Positions 47,126 to 56,553 are shown, counted from the first letter of the stretch. The stretch: DNA of 61,637 bases from Halalkalibacterium ligniniphilum (GCF_000334155.1 NZ_ANNK01000048.1:1-61637); one strand, 5' to 3'. Numbers and translations are program-made. The notes: generated by a model from the letters alone, not told the origin.

Positions 47126-47626
47126 ATGGCAACGATTACATTCAAAGGAAATCCAGTAACATTGCTAGGAAAAGAAGTAAAAGTAGGGGATAAGGCACCT
47201 GATTTTAAGGTTCTTGCAAACGACTTATCAGAAGTGACACTGAATGATACGAAAGGACGTGTCCGTCTTATCAGTGTTGTTCCTTCGATTGATACAGGTG
47301 TATGCGATGCCCAAACTCGTCGTTTTAATGAAGAAGCAGCGAATCTTGGGGATGTAGCTGTTTTAACAATTAGTGTCGATCTTCCGTTTGCCCAAAAGCG
47401 TTGGTGTGCAGCAGCAGGGATTGAGCAAGTTCAAACACTGTCTGATCATCGTGATCTATCATTTGGACAAGCATACGGCGTTGCCATTGAGGAGCTACGC
47501 TTACTTGCACGTGCAGTATTTGTTGTGAATTCTAATGACGAAGTTACGTATGTTGAGTACGTATCGGAAGCAACGAACCATCCTGATTATGAGGCGGCGA
47601 TTGAAGCTGCAAAAGCAGCAAACTAA
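47126..47626 (+). CDS. tpx: thiol peroxidase Tpx
   Basis: Atypical 2-Cys peroxiredoxin of 166 residues reducing H2O2 and organic peroxides with thioredoxin. The peroxidatic Cys is in [14 protein letters not shown] and the resolving Cys in KRWCAAAG. Starts [23 protein letters not shown] is 7 nt before ATG 47126; the frame extends 23 codons upstream without a binding site. Confidence 0.96.
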   Translation: MATITFKGNPVTLLGKEVKVGDKAPDFKVLANDLSEVTLNDTKGRVRLISVVPSIDTGVCDAQTRRFNEEAANLGDVAVLTISVDLPFAQKRWCAAAGIEQVQTLSDHRDLSFGQAYGVAIEELRLLARAVFVVNSNDEVTYVEYVSEATNHPDYEAAIEAAKAAN

Positions 47627-47635
47627 TCGTACATA

Positions 47636-47663
47636 CCTCACTGTTTTTACAGTGGGGTTTTTT
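47636..47663 (+). terminator. terminator after tpx
   Basis: Stem CCTCACTG / CAGTGGGG (one G-U) followed by T6. Confidence 0.85.
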
Positions 47664-47854
47664 GATCTTATTTTTTAGTAGAGGAAAAGATACCGAAGAG
47701 TCGCTTTCTCAAAATTATAAAGACGATCTTACCATGTGTATCAAGGTGGGATGGATAAACGGCTCAAAAGATTTGTGAGTTCATTGCTTTTCAAATATGC
47801 CAGGTTTGGGTACAATGGCTAAATGGATGGAAGATGAACGGAGGACGATTTTAT

Positions 47855-48850
47855 ATGATTGCACAAACGGATGTTGAAACTCTCTATATGGCTCTTGATG
47901 AAGGAGCAAGCATCCTTGAAAATGAGTTAGAGATTCCTTATCTTGATGCTCTTGCAGAAATGGGGGAATCACTATTTCGTGAAAAGGTTATCCAGTCAGT
48001 GAACGAAACGACATTGGCGATCTTACAAAAAAAAATAGCCACCGTTTCCTTGGATGATATGGCACCTGAAGCAGTGAGAAAAGCCTTTCAGCTTGCAGTT
48101 TTAAAAGGAATGAAAGGGGCGATCCAACCGAATCATGCCCTGACACCAGATGCTGTCTGTGTATTCATTAGCTATCTTGTGAACAAAGTAACGGCCAAGA
48201 AAAAAGAAGGGTTTTCCGTCCTTGATTTAGCAGTTGGTTCAGGAAACTTACTAACAGCGATTGTAAACCAAGCCTTACAACCAGTAAAAGGATATGGTTT
48301 TGAAGCAGATGAAACATTACTAAAGCTAGCTTTTGTCAGTGCCAATTTGCAACAGCAGGAGATTGAATTGTTTCACAAAGACAGTGTGCGACCTTTTTCA
48401 TTCGTACCTGTCGATGTCATTGTCTCAGACTTACCGATCGGTTACTATCCGAATGACGATGTTGCAGAACCATTCGAACTAAAAGCGGAAAAAGGACATT
48501 CTTATGTCCATCATCTTTTAATTGAACAAGGAGTCAAACGGGCAAAGGAAGGTGGCTTCCTCCTATTTATGGTACCGAACTTTTTATTTGAAAGTGATCA
48601 AGCAGAACAGCTTCATCAATATTTAAAAAAACATACGGTGATTCATGGTCTGCTTCAGCTGCCGTTATCAATGTTCAAGGCAGCCAAACAAGGGAAGAGC
48701 ATTCTGATGCTTCAAAAAAAGGGACCAGAGGTAAGACAGCCACAGCAGGCGCTTTTAGCTGAACTTCCTTCTTTTTCGAAAAAAGAAGCGTTAGCCGACA
48801 TGCTCCAGCAAATTGATCGATGGTTTGAGGAGCAATTAGGCATTTCGTAA
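47855..48850 (+). CDS. ytxK: class I SAM-dependent methyltransferase YtxK
   Basis: A 331-residue protein with a helical N-terminal ~110 residues and a Rossmann methyltransferase core: VLDLAVGSGNLLTAI (SAM motif I), GYGFEADETLLKLA and VDVIVSDLPIGYYP at the place of the N6-adenine motif (N/D)PPY. It looks like the HsdM/N6-DNA methylase fold without restriction partners, and the altered DLPIGYY leaves activity open. CGGAGGA is 8 nt before the ATG. As in B. subtilis it sits directly before ackA. Confidence 0.9.
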   Translation: MIAQTDVETLYMALDEGASILENELEIPYLDALAEMGESLFREKVIQSVNETTLAILQKKIATVSLDDMAPEAVRKAFQLAVLKGMKGAIQPNHALTPDAVCVFISYLVNKVTAKKKEGFSVLDLAVGSGNLLTAIVNQALQPVKGYGFEADETLLKLAFVSANLQQQEIELFHKDSVRPFSFVPVDVIVSDLPIGYYPNDDVAEPFELKAEKGHSYVHHLLIEQGVKRAKEGGFLLFMVPNFLFESDQAEQLHQYLKKHTVIHGLLQLPLSMFKAAKQGKSILMLQKKGPEVRQPQQALLAELPSFSKKEALADMLQQIDRWFEEQLGIS

Positions 48851-48883
48851 AAAGCGGTGAGTCATTCACTGCTTTTTTTTTTA
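48849..48883 (+). terminator. terminator after ytxK
   Basis: Stem AAAAAGCGGTGA / TCACTGCTTTTT with T10, overlapping the stop codon. Confidence 0.9.
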
Positions 48884-48884
48884 G

Positions 48885-49016
48885 ATAGGAAAGTACATTT
48901 CTTTCAAAGCTGACTAGCTCTGGCATCCATCGGCTCGGGGTGCTTCAACTCCTCAAACGAAAGCAAAAATTGATTTCAAGTCAGAGCTCCAGCGCTTATC
49001 ACGGCTGAACAAAGGG
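48885..49016 (+). repeat. dispersed repeat family 2, copy c
   Basis: GATAGGAAAG, CATTTCTTTC, AAGCTGACTAGCTC and later AGAGCTCCAGCGCTTA. It begins at the T-tract of the ytxK terminator. No ORF. Confidence 0.6.
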
Positions 49017-49076
49017 GTTTGCGTTTTTTATATATACAAAATAACTTGTTCAACCACCGGAAAGAATAAATAATAA

Positions 49077-49090
49077 TTGAAGCGTATTCA
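49077..49090 (+). promoter_or_regulatory. cre-like site upstream of ackA
   Basis: TTGAAGCGTATTCA has one mismatch to TGNAARCGNWWWCA. It lies some 95 bp before the predicted transcription start. In B. subtilis CcpA activates ackA from an upstream cre. Confidence 0.5.
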
Positions 49091-49142
49091 TTTCCGAAAA
49101 TAATGAATTCAGGAGATTTTAAGACGAAAATGGCGAATTAAC

Positions 49143-49171
49143 TTGAAAACGTGACGTCTTGGTGCTTAAAT
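49143..49171 (+). promoter_or_regulatory. sigma-A promoter of ackA
   Basis: TTGAAA, 17-nt spacer, TTAAAT, about 50 bp before the start codon. Confidence 0.55.
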
Positions 49172-49228
49172 GAGTAAAGGATTACCGCCACATTAGTTAG
49201 AGGTAGATAAAAGGAGCTGTCGGATAGA

Positions 49229-50416
49229 ATGGCAAAAATAATGGCAATAAATGCTGGAAGCTCATCATTGAAATTTCAGCTTTTGAACATGCCTGCAGAA
49301 ACTGTTATTACTAAGGGAATTGTAGAGAGAATTGGTCTAGGGGACAGTATTTTTACGATCGAAGTGAATGGTGAAAAGCAAAAGGATACGTTTGATATTC
49401 CAAATCACGCGTCTGCAGTAAAAACATTGCTGGACAAGCTAACAAATTTAGGAATTATCCAATCACTAGATGAAATTGAGGGAATTGGACACCGTGTTGT
49501 TCACGGAGGCGAGAAGTTTAACGATTCGGTTCTAATTACAGACGAAGTGCTTAAAGGAATCGAAGAAGTTTCTGAACTTGCGCCTTTGCATAATCCAGCA
49601 AACATTGTTGGGATTAAAGCGTTTCAAGAGGTGTTACCGAATGTACCAGCTGTAGCTGTTTTTGACACAGCATTTCATCAAACGATGCCAGAAAAATCAT
49701 TTCTTTACAGCTTGCCGTATGAATACTATGAAAAATATGGTATTCGTAAATATGGCTTCCATGGTACATCTCATAAGTATGTGTCAGAGCGTGCCGCCGA
49801 GCTTCTTGGTCGCCCAATTGAAGACCTCCGCTTGCTTTCATGTCATCTCGGAAATGGAGCAAGTATTGCGGCCATCTCAGGTGGGAAATCCATTGATACA
49901 TCCATGGGATTCACGCCATTAGCAGGTGTGACAATGGGAACTCGTTCAGGGAATATTGATCCGGCCCTTATCCCATATATTATGGAAAAAACAGGACAAA
50001 CGGCGAATGAAGTGATAGAGGTGCTTAATAAGAAAAGTGGACTTCTTGGCGTTTCAGGGTTTTCGAGTGACTTGCGTGATATTGAAGAAGAGGCGAAAGC
50101 TGGAAACGAGCGTGCGGAGCTTGCTCTTGAAGTGTTCACTTCTCGTATTCATAAATACATTGGTTCTTATGCAGCACGAATGAGTGGAGTGGATGCGATT
50201 ATTTTCACAGCAGGAATTGGTGAAAATAGTGACGTTATCAGGGAAAGAGTACTTCGCGGGCTTGAATTTATGGGTGTCTATTGGGATCCAGCTTTAAATA
50301 AAGTTCGTGGGAAAGAGGCATTTATTAGCTACCCTCATTCTCCAGTTAAAGTCATGATTATCCCGACAAATGAAGAAGTGATGATCGCAAGAGATACGGT
50401 GAGACTTTCTCAATAA
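49229..50416 (+). CDS. ackA: acetate kinase
   Basis: ASKHA-fold kinase of 395 residues that interconverts acetyl phosphate + ADP and acetate + ATP, the overflow exit for acetyl-CoA. Motifs: [13 protein letters not shown] at the start, [22 protein letters not shown] with the catalytic region, [37 protein letters not shown] and [16 protein letters not shown] lies 12 nt before the ATG. With AcsA and CcpA in the same window, both directions of acetate metabolism are represented. Confidence 0.98.
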   Translation: MAKIMAINAGSSSLKFQLLNMPAETVITKGIVERIGLGDSIFTIEVNGEKQKDTFDIPNHASAVKTLLDKLTNLGIIQSLDEIEGIGHRVVHGGEKFNDSVLITDEVLKGIEEVSELAPLHNPANIVGIKAFQEVLPNVPAVAVFDTAFHQTMPEKSFLYSLPYEYYEKYGIRKYGFHGTSHKYVSERAAELLGRPIEDLRLLSCHLGNGASIAAISGGKSIDTSMGFTPLAGVTMGTRSGNIDPALIPYIMEKTGQTANEVIEVLNKKSGLLGVSGFSSDLRDIEEEAKAGNERAELALEVFTSRIHKYIGSYAARMSGVDAIIFTAGIGENSDVIRERVLRGLEFMGVYWDPALNKVRGKEAFISYPHSPVKVMIIPTNEEVMIARDTVRLSQ

Positions 50417-50427
50417 TTGCATAGATG

Positions 50428-50467
50428 AACCCTCTAGAAAGTATTTTTCATAGAGGGTTTTTTTCTG
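50428..50467 (+). terminator. terminator after ackA
   Basis: Stem AACCCTCTA / TAGAGGGTT with T7. Confidence 0.9.
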
Positions 50468-50570
50468 TGAAAAGACGCTCATATCCCTTCATTGAAATGG
50501 TGGGGACAGTATGACCTGACGAACTTGTTTTTTGCTATGCGGAAAGAGCGAACCCCTCATGCAGGTTTCT
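50467..50570 (+). repeat. dispersed intergenic repeat family 1, copy f (internal deletion)
   Basis: CTGTGAAAAG joins directly to CATATCCCTTCATTGAAA and then ACGAACTTGTTTT, AAAGAGCGAACCCCTCATGC. About 40 bp of the left half are missing. It fills much of the 312-bp ackA-nuclease gap. Confidence 0.65.
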
Positions 50571-50728
50571 ATGAATACGGAACAAAGCTTCTCAATATGA
50601 CGAAGCAGTATTATTTTTCTGTGCATTTTTTACGATACGCACAAATCAAATGTTCTAAGAAGTGAAATCATTTTGATTTTACTGCTTCTTTTTCATAAAA
50701 TGGAGAGAGACGAAACGGGGGATTATGA

Positions 50729-51736
50729 GTGACTCGATTTCAAGAACGAATAGAAGGAGAACGAATCGTCAATTTTTTTCTCATTCGCGATCGTGAAATT
50801 AAGACGGCAACGAACGGAAAAGAATATGCTAATTTTACACTTGAGCGTGATTTAGACTTCATTCCGGCCCGGCTTTGGGATATTAATGAGGAACAAAAAG
50901 TGGTGCTACAAAGGCGCGCTGTTGTGAAAGTGGATGGGCTAATCACTTCCTATCGCAATCAAAAGCAACTTAATATTCAGCGCATTCGTCTGGCAACAGA
51001 TGAGGATGAGGTAAACATTACCGAGCTCCTTTCAAAGCCTGGGCTGTCGCGAGAGGAATTATGGCATGAATTACGGCTCCTCATTGACGAAATACAATCT
51101 CCAGTCCTTTCAACCCTTGTAAAAAAGGTGCTTAGTGATAAAAAAATTAGAGACAAGGTGACGACGATTCCAGCAGCAAAACTTTGGCATCATACCTACT
51201 ATGCTGGTTTGCTTGAGCATATTGTTCACCTGTGTCAAAGTATCATGCAGCTTATTCCTCTCTATCCACATATTAACCAGGACTGTGTGTTGACCACAGC
51301 GATTCTTCATGAAATTGGAAAGGCCGAAGCGTTAGAAGATCCGATTGCCCCTGATTACACAACGAAAGGCGAACTGATGGGTCATATCGTCTTAGGGATT
51401 GAAATGATCAACCAAGCTGCTTACGAGGCAGGGATTCCAAGGGACAACGAAGAACTTATAGCCGTTAAGCATTGTATTTTAAGTCAGTACGGAGAAAGTG
51501 AAGCCGCAATCAACCAAGGGTTTATTGTGAATAAGACAGCCGAAGCTGTGTTTTTCCATCATTTAAATCAGTTAAATGAGAAGCTAAATGGACTTCAAAT
51601 CATTCATGACGGCTCGACTGAACCTTGGGTATACTCCTCTATGTTTAAACGAAAAATGTATAAAAAACAGACTACAAATGAACATAGCCATAGAAAAAGC
51701 GAGGGTTTTAATGATGAAGATGGCAAAGCAAGATGA
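50729..51736 (+). CDS. YhaM-like OB-HD 3'-5' exoribonuclease
   Basis: A 335-residue protein with an N-terminal OB fold (about 10-90: IVNFFLIRDREIKTATNGKE, VKVDGLITSYRNQKQL) and a C-terminal HD-type domain (about 150-290). The layout matches YhaM exoribonuclease. HHTYYAGLLEHIVHL supplies the first metal ligands, but the signature doublet is HE (AILHEIGKAE, residues 194-195) instead of HD. The C-terminus is basic and Asn/His/Ser-rich. Start GTG with GGGGGA upstream. The last 26 bp overlap the EcsC-like gene. A true YhaM paralog elsewhere is likely but unseen. Confidence 0.8.
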   Translation: MTRFQERIEGERIVNFFLIRDREIKTATNGKEYANFTLERDLDFIPARLWDINEEQKVVLQRRAVVKVDGLITSYRNQKQLNIQRIRLATDEDEVNITELLSKPGLSREELWHELRLLIDEIQSPVLSTLVKKVLSDKKIRDKVTTIPAAKLWHHTYYAGLLEHIVHLCQSIMQLIPLYPHINQDCVLTTAILHEIGKAEALEDPIAPDYTTKGELMGHIVLGIEMINQAAYEAGIPRDNEELIAVKHCILSQYGESEAAINQGFIVNKTAEAVFFHHLNQLNEKLNGLQIIHDGSTEPWVYSSMFKRKMYKKQTTNEHSHRKSEGFNDEDGKAR

Positions 51737-52553
51737 ACGCTTATGGACAGAAATTGAAATGTGGGAGGAGCGATTTTTTGACCACGAGGCCACCGATTTA
51801 GAGCGAACCTACCAACGGTGGCTTGAACAGACATTTGCTGCACTAGGAGAGACGACACAGCAAACAGTGCTTGAAAAAATAGACACGGTTATGTTCCATA
51901 TGCTTGCAGCGATGCAAAATAGCCGTTCAATTGAAGAATTGAGCAGACGAATTCTTAATCATGGAAAAGTGTTTGACGTTCAAATTGAAACGCTGAATGA
52001 TATGAAAAATCTGCGGATTGAACAGCTTCATTTTATTGCTGAACAGCAAATGGCAAAGCAACGCCTCCTTTCTTTCGGACAAGGAGGACTTACAGGAATG
52101 GGCGGGGCTTTTTTGTTAGCAGTTGATGTTCCGAGTATGGTAGCGATTAATTTACGCTCCATTCAACAGCTTGCCCTTACCTATGGATATGAACTAAAGC
52201 AGCCATACGAAATGATGCTTATTTTAAAATTATTTCATGTAGCAACCGTTCCAAAAGCGTATCAAGCCGACAATTGGGATAAGCTGATTGAAGGTGTAAA
52301 GGGTGAGAATGTTGACGACCCGTTTTATTATGGAAGCAGCGAGGTCATTTTTGAACGAGAATGGGTTCAACAGCTTCTTCGTCAAATTGCAAAAGGATTT
52401 GTGATTTCCATGCTACGCAAAAAAATGATTCAAGGTGTTCCTTTAGTTGGAATGGTATTTGGGGCTCGGATGAACTATCAATTTTCTCAGCAAGTCATTA
52501 ATATTGCTCATCGCTTCTATCAAAAACGCCATTTACTTGAAAAATATGCATAG
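51711..52553 (+). CDS. EcsC family protein
   Basis: About 280 residues. The N-terminal half is helical and charged (QDERLWTEIEMWEERFF). The middle holds the EcsC-family Gly-rich hydrophobic segment SFGQGGLTGMGGAFLLAVDVPSM (in parts), then LRSIQQLALTYGYEL and GVPLVGMVFGARMNYQFSQQV. EcsC proteins are linked to ABC exporters or membrane homeostasis, but their biochemistry is unknown. ATG 51711 or 51714 is chosen from GAGGG 5-8 nt upstream. It overlaps the end of the nuclease gene, so both form one operon. Confidence 0.82.
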   Translation: MMKMAKQDERLWTEIEMWEERFFDHEATDLERTYQRWLEQTFAALGETTQQTVLEKIDTVMFHMLAAMQNSRSIEELSRRILNHGKVFDVQIETLNDMKNLRIEQLHFIAEQQMAKQRLLSFGQGGLTGMGGAFLLAVDVPSMVAINLRSIQQLALTYGYELKQPYEMMLILKLFHVATVPKAYQADNWDKLIEGVKGENVDDPFYYGSSEVIFEREWVQQLLRQIAKGFVISMLRKKMIQGVPLVGMVFGARMNYQFSQQVINIAHRFYQKRHLLEKYA

Positions 52554-52558
52554 CCAAA

Positions 52559-52597
52559 AGAGCCTGTATGAAGATTGATTCTTTCATACAGGCTCTA
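52559..52597. terminator. hairpin terminator after the EcsC-like gene
   Basis: Stem AGAGCCTGTATGAA / TTCATACAGGCTCT, long and perfect, with few T's after it. Confidence 0.7.
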
Positions 52598-52627
52598 TAC
52601 ATAAGAAGACGGAATCGTTGCTAGCTG

Positions 52628-52945
52628 TTAAGAATGGGTCGGTTCGGCTGAGGTTGCTTGGTTGATGCGAAACCAGATCCAAAGGTCATTTATAACCGAG
52701 GCAAGCTCTGAAATCTTGCTGTTTAACATACAAGAGCGCTCAAAATCCTCCTCTTCATATAATCGACGTTGATGCTCATTAATTTGTTTTTCCACATCCT
52801 GGACTCTATCAGGAATTTGACCACGAATTTGCTCCCATTCAAACAAAATCTTTTCCTGAATATGTGGTTCATACAGCTCCCACTCATTATGCAGGTTCGG
52901 CAATGAGATGCCGAGGCGTTCATCAAAGATAAAATCATAGCTCAT
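52628..52945 (-). CDS. small conserved-looking helical protein
   Basis: A 105-residue acidic soluble protein (MSYDFIFDERLGISLPNL, WEQIRGQIPDRVQDVEKQI) with predicted long helices and several Trp. I do not recognise the family. AAGGAGG lies 8 nt before the ATG at 52945, a strong coding signal, whereas the ATG two codons upstream is too close. Single gene, convergent with the EcsC-like gene and divergent from argG. Confidence 0.72.
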   Translation of the reverse strand: MSYDFIFDERLGISLPNLHNEWELYEPHIQEKILFEWEQIRGQIPDRVQDVEKQINEHQRRLYEEEDFERSCMLNSKISELASVINDLWIWFRINQATSAEPTHS

Positions 52946-53026
52946 TGACATCCCCTCCTTCCTTTATTTTAGCGAAAAATTTGCAAGATTTGAAGAAAAA
53001 AAACGCTGAAATTTTTAAAAAAGCAC

Positions 53027-53055
53027 TTGTCAAAATCAAAAATCGTTGGTAAAGT
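53027..53055 (+). promoter_or_regulatory. sigma-A promoter of argGH
   Basis: TTGTCA, 17-nt spacer, TAAAGT, about 120 bp before argG. Confidence 0.65.
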
Positions 53056-53056
53056 A

Positions 53057-53075
53057 ATGAATATTAATAAAACAT
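53057..53075 (+). promoter_or_regulatory. ArgR/AhrC box-like operator at the argG promoter
   Basis: ATGAATATTAATAAAACAT resembles an ARG box (TGAATWWWWATTCA type) and covers the expected transcription start. A second, compact TGAATATTCA is at 53149-53158 just before the Shine-Dalgarno. Confidence 0.45.
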
Positions 53076-53173
53076 GTTGTCAGTTTTATTCAGGGGAACT
53101 TTCCTCTTTTTGTTTGTAAATCAATGTATAAAAATGATTAAATAAGAATGAATATTCACTGGAGGGAGACGTT

Positions 53174-54385
53174 ATGGGAAATAAAAAAGTTGTTTTAGCG
53201 TACTCTGGAGGTCTTGATACGTCTGTAGCGATTAAATGGCTAAGCGATAAAGGATATGATGTTATTGCTGTAGGATTAGATGTTGGAGAAGGTAAGGACC
53301 TTGATTTCGTTAAAGAAAAAGCGTTAAAAGTAGGAGCTATTCAATCTTATACAATTGATGCAAAGAAGGAATATGCAGAGGAATTCGTTCTTCCTGCATT
53401 ACAGGCTCATGCGCTTTATGAGCAAAAGTATCCGCTTGTTTCTGCGCTTTCACGCCCGCTTATTTCGAAAAAACTAGTAGAAATTGCAGAACAAACAGGA
53501 GCAGAAGCTGTTGCCCATGGATGTACAGGAAAAGGTAACGACCAAGTTCGTTTTGAAGTATCCATTCAAGCTTTAAATCCTGATTTGGAAGTACTTGCAC
53601 CAGTCCGTGAATGGGCATGGTCACGTGATGAAGAAATTGAATATGCAAAGCAAAACAATATTCCAATTCCGGTTGACCTAGATAACCCATATTCTGTTGA
53701 CCAAAACCTTTGGGGCAGAAGCAATGAGTGTGGAATTCTCGAGGATCCGTGGGCTACACCGCCTGAGGGTGCGTATGAGCTAACAGCAGCAATCGAGGAT
53801 ACACCAGATGAAGCTGAAATCGTTGAAATCGGGTTTGAAAAAGGGGTTCCTGTAACACTTAATGGCGAAGCATACCAACTTGATGAGTTGATTATGACGT
53901 TGAATAAAGTAGCGGGTAAGCATGGTGTTGGTCGAATTGACCATGTTGAAAACCGTCTTGTCGGGATCAAATCTCGTGAAGTATATGAATGTCCTGGAGC
54001 AATGACATTGATTAAAGCTCATAAAGAATTAGAGGATTTAACGTTAACAAAAGAAGTTGCTCATTTTAAACCAGTGATTGAGAAAAAATTAACAGAGCTT
54101 ATTTATGAAGGACTATGGTTTTCACCACTTCAACCTGCTCTGCAAGCCTTTTTAAAGGAAACACAAGCGTCAGTTACTGGTGTCGTACGTGTAAAATTGT
54201 TCAAAGGCCATGCAATTGTTGAAGGGCGTAAATCTGAGTATTCTCTATACAACGAAAAGCTTGCTACGTATACTCCTGACGATGAGTTCGATCATAGTGC
54301 AGCAGTTGGCTTTATTTCACTATGGGGCTTACCAACAAAAGTTCACAGCATGGTGAACAAACAGAAGAAGGAGGTAACATCGTGA
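53174..54385 (+). CDS. argG: argininosuccinate synthase
   Basis: ATP-pyrophosphatase of 403 residues joining citrulline and aspartate. The PP-loop [15 protein letters not shown] is at the start, followed by [34 protein letters not shown] (split) and [20 protein letters not shown] (split). ACTGGAGGGAG precedes the ATG. The TGA stop overlaps the argH GTG in GTGA, so the two enzymes of arginine synthesis are translationally coupled. Confidence 0.98.
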   Translation: MGNKKVVLAYSGGLDTSVAIKWLSDKGYDVIAVGLDVGEGKDLDFVKEKALKVGAIQSYTIDAKKEYAEEFVLPALQAHALYEQKYPLVSALSRPLISKKLVEIAEQTGAEAVAHGCTGKGNDQVRFEVSIQALNPDLEVLAPVREWAWSRDEEIEYAKQNNIPIPVDLDNPYSVDQNLWGRSNECGILEDPWATPPEGAYELTAAIEDTPDEAEIVEIGFEKGVPVTLNGEAYQLDELIMTLNKVAGKHGVGRIDHVENRLVGIKSREVYECPGAMTLIKAHKELEDLTLTKEVAHFKPVIEKKLTELIYEGLWFSPLQPALQAFLKETQASVTGVVRVKLFKGHAIVEGRKSEYSLYNEKLATYTPDDEFDHSAAVGFISLWGLPTKVHSMVNKQKKEVTS

Positions 54386-55764
54386 CAAAGCTGTGGGGAG
54401 GCCGCTTTTCAAAAACAGCAGAAGAATGGGTGGATGCCTTTGGGGCCTCAATAGGCTTTGACCAGCAATTGGTAGAAGAAGACATCGAAGGAAGTCTTGC
54501 GCACGTCACGATGCTTGGAAAAACAGGTGTACTAGCACCTGAAGAAGTAGAAAGCATTAAAAAAGGTCTGAACACTTTACTTGAAAAAGCAAAAAAGGGT
54601 GAGCTTGAATACAATGTTGCGAATGAGGACATTCATCTAAACATTGAGAAATTCCTCATTGATGAAATTGGACCAGTCGGTGGTAAGCTTCATACAGGAC
54701 GAAGCCGAAACGACCAAGTCGCAACAGATATGCACCTGTATTTACGGAAGCAGACGCAGGAAATCATGGCCCTTGTCAAAAAGGTTCAAGGAGCTCTTGT
54801 TGCCCAAGCAAGTGAGCATGTGGAAACATTAATTCCAGGCTATACTCATTTGCAACGGGCTCAGCCCATTTCATTTGCCCATCACTTATTGGCGTATTTT
54901 TGGATGCTTGAGCGTGACTATGAACGCTATCAAGATAGCTTAAAGCGGATTAATGTATTGCCGCTTGGAGCTGGTGCTCTTGCAGGGACGACGTTTCCCA
55001 TTGATCGGGCCTATACAGCAGAGCTGCTCGGCTTTGATGGAATCTATGAAAATAGCCTAGATGCTGTTAGTGACCGTGATTTTATTGTTGAGTTCCTTAG
55101 TGCTTCTTCTTTGCTGATGATGCATTTATCACGTCTTTGTGAGGAATTTATTCTATGGTCCTCACAGGAGTTTCAATTTATTGAAATTGATGATGCCTTT
55201 GCAACGGGAAGTAGCATTATGCCTCAAAAGAAAAATCCTGATATGGCAGAATTGATTCGCGGGAAAACAGGCCGGGTGTACGGAAGTTTGTTCTCTCTAT
55301 TAACAACCTTGAAGGGCCTTCCTCTTGCGTATAATAAGGACATGCAAGAGGATAAAGAAGGAATGTTTGATGCGGTGACTACCGTGAAAGGCTCTCTTGC
55401 CATATTTGCTGGTATGATCGAGACGATGACGGTCAAGACGGAAACGATGAACAAAGCCGTTCATCAAGACTTCTCGAATGCAACTGAGCTAGCTGATTAT
55501 TTAGCAACAAAAGGGATGCCGTTTCGGCAAGCACACGAAGTTGTTGGAAAGCTGGTCCTTGTCTGTATTCAAAAAGGGATTTACCTGCTTGATTTATCAA
55601 TGGACGATTTCAAACAGGCTTCTGACTTATTTGAGGAAGATATTTTTGAAATTCTTCAGCCGAAGACCGTTGTTGCACGGAGAAAAAGTGCCGGTGGGAC
55701 AGGCTTTTCTGAGGTGCTAAAAGCTTTGGAAAAAGCAAAAGGACTTTTGAAAGAAAAAAAGTAA
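54382..55764 (+). CDS. argH: argininosuccinate lyase
   Basis: Fumarase/aspartase-superfamily lyase of 460 residues splitting argininosuccinate into arginine and fumarate. Motifs: LWGGRFSK at the start, [36 protein letters not shown] and the flexible signature loop [12 protein letters not shown] with its catalytic Ser. Start GTG, preceded by AAGAAGGAGGT within the argG end and overlapping its stop by 4 nt. A terminator shared with the convergent uspA-like gene follows. Confidence 0.97.
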   Translation: MTKLWGGRFSKTAEEWVDAFGASIGFDQQLVEEDIEGSLAHVTMLGKTGVLAPEEVESIKKGLNTLLEKAKKGELEYNVANEDIHLNIEKFLIDEIGPVGGKLHTGRSRNDQVATDMHLYLRKQTQEIMALVKKVQGALVAQASEHVETLIPGYTHLQRAQPISFAHHLLAYFWMLERDYERYQDSLKRINVLPLGAGALAGTTFPIDRAYTAELLGFDGIYENSLDAVSDRDFIVEFLSASSLLMMHLSRLCEEFILWSSQEFQFIEIDDAFATGSSIMPQKKNPDMAELIRGKTGRVYGSLFSLLTTLKGLPLAYNKDMQEDKEGMFDAVTTVKGSLAIFAGMIETMTVKTETMNKAVHQDFSNATELADYLATKGMPFRQAHEVVGKLVLVCIQKGIYLLDLSMDDFKQASDLFEEDIFEILQPKTVVARRKSAGGTGFSEVLKALEKAKGLLKEKK

Positions 55765-55772
55765 AGATAAAA

Positions 55773-55810
55773 AAACAGCGGACCTATTAATCGGGTTCGC
55801 TGTTTCTTTA
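55773..55810. terminator. bidirectional terminator, argH / uspA-like gene
   Basis: Stem AAACAGCGGACC / GGGTTCGCTGTTT with flanking A and T tracts. Confidence 0.87.
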
Positions 55811-55821
55811 TCCTGTGTTAC

Positions 55822-56259
55822 TCAATTACGGACAATCATCACGTCACATTTAGCATTGCGCGTGATCGCTTCAGAGACGCTTCCGATTAATAACCGTTCA
55901 ACCGTATTCAAGCCAGTCGCCCCTGTTATAATTAAATCAATGGAATAGCGCTCAGCAATCTCCTTTGGAATTTTTATCTTTGGACTGCCAAAGTCAAGGA
56001 TCGTTCGTACGTCTCTAATCCCTGCTTCAATTGCTTGTTGTTGGTAGGATGTTAGAAGATTTTTCCCGTGCTTTTCTGCATCTCCTACGACGGTTCGATC
56101 ATACTGCTCGACAGTTGCAAACGTTCGTGTGTCGATCAGGTGACAGATAAAAAGCGTAGCATCGAATTGCTTTGCAAAATCAATTGCTTTTTTTAATGCT
56201 CGCTTTGCTTCGTTTGAACCATCAACAGCCACTAAAATCTGCTTATACCCGATTGTCAT
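55822..56259 (-). CDS. universal stress protein UspA family
   Basis: Single-domain Usp of 145 residues: YKQILVAVDGSNEAKRAL at the start, FICHLID, and the ATP-binding motif G-x2-G-x9-G-S (GATGLNTVERLLIGSVSEA), ending CDVMIVRN. It should bind ATP and act as a stress protein; no target is known. Three ATG follow in a row after AGGGGTGA, and the third (56259, spacing 7) is taken as start. Confidence 0.93.
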   Translation of the reverse strand: MTIGYKQILVAVDGSNEAKRALKKAIDFAKQFDATLFICHLIDTRTFATVEQYDRTVVGDAEKHGKNLLTSYQQQAIEAGIRDVRTILDFGSPKIKIPKEIAERYSIDLIITGATGLNTVERLLIGSVSEAITRNAKCDVMIVRN

Positions 56260-56397
56260 CATCATTCACCCCTGAGCCTATCCTATTTATTAAGTTTCTC
56301 TTTCCCCTCGTTCGACAAAATGAAACCGTTTTCCTGCTTATAATCCCATTCTATTCAACAAATACTAAGAATGTGTGAAAAGAAAGGGGTGAATGCT

Positions 56398-56553
56398 ATG
56401 AAAAATGACAACCAGACAGGGATTGTTTTTGAGCAAGAAGGTGAAATGTCCGTCCATGAACAAGTGATGGACTCCTATCGAGAAGGAACAATAGAGAATA
56501 AGCTTCAAGAAGAGGACATAAAGCGACAGCAAAAGGCACCCGAAAAAAAGTAG
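56398..56553 (+). CDS. small charged protein of 51 residues
   Basis: Starts MKNDNQTGIVFEQEGEMSVH and ends in a Lys/Gln-rich tail (DIKRQQKAPEKK). Hydrophilic, no membrane helix. GAAAGGGGTGA is 6 nt before the ATG, which supports translation, although the frame opens further at 56371. I do not recognise a family; small proteins of this kind exist in several Bacilli. Divergent from the uspA-like gene. Confidence 0.6.
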   Translation: MKNDNQTGIVFEQEGEMSVHEQVMDSYREGTIENKLQEEDIKRQQKAPEKK

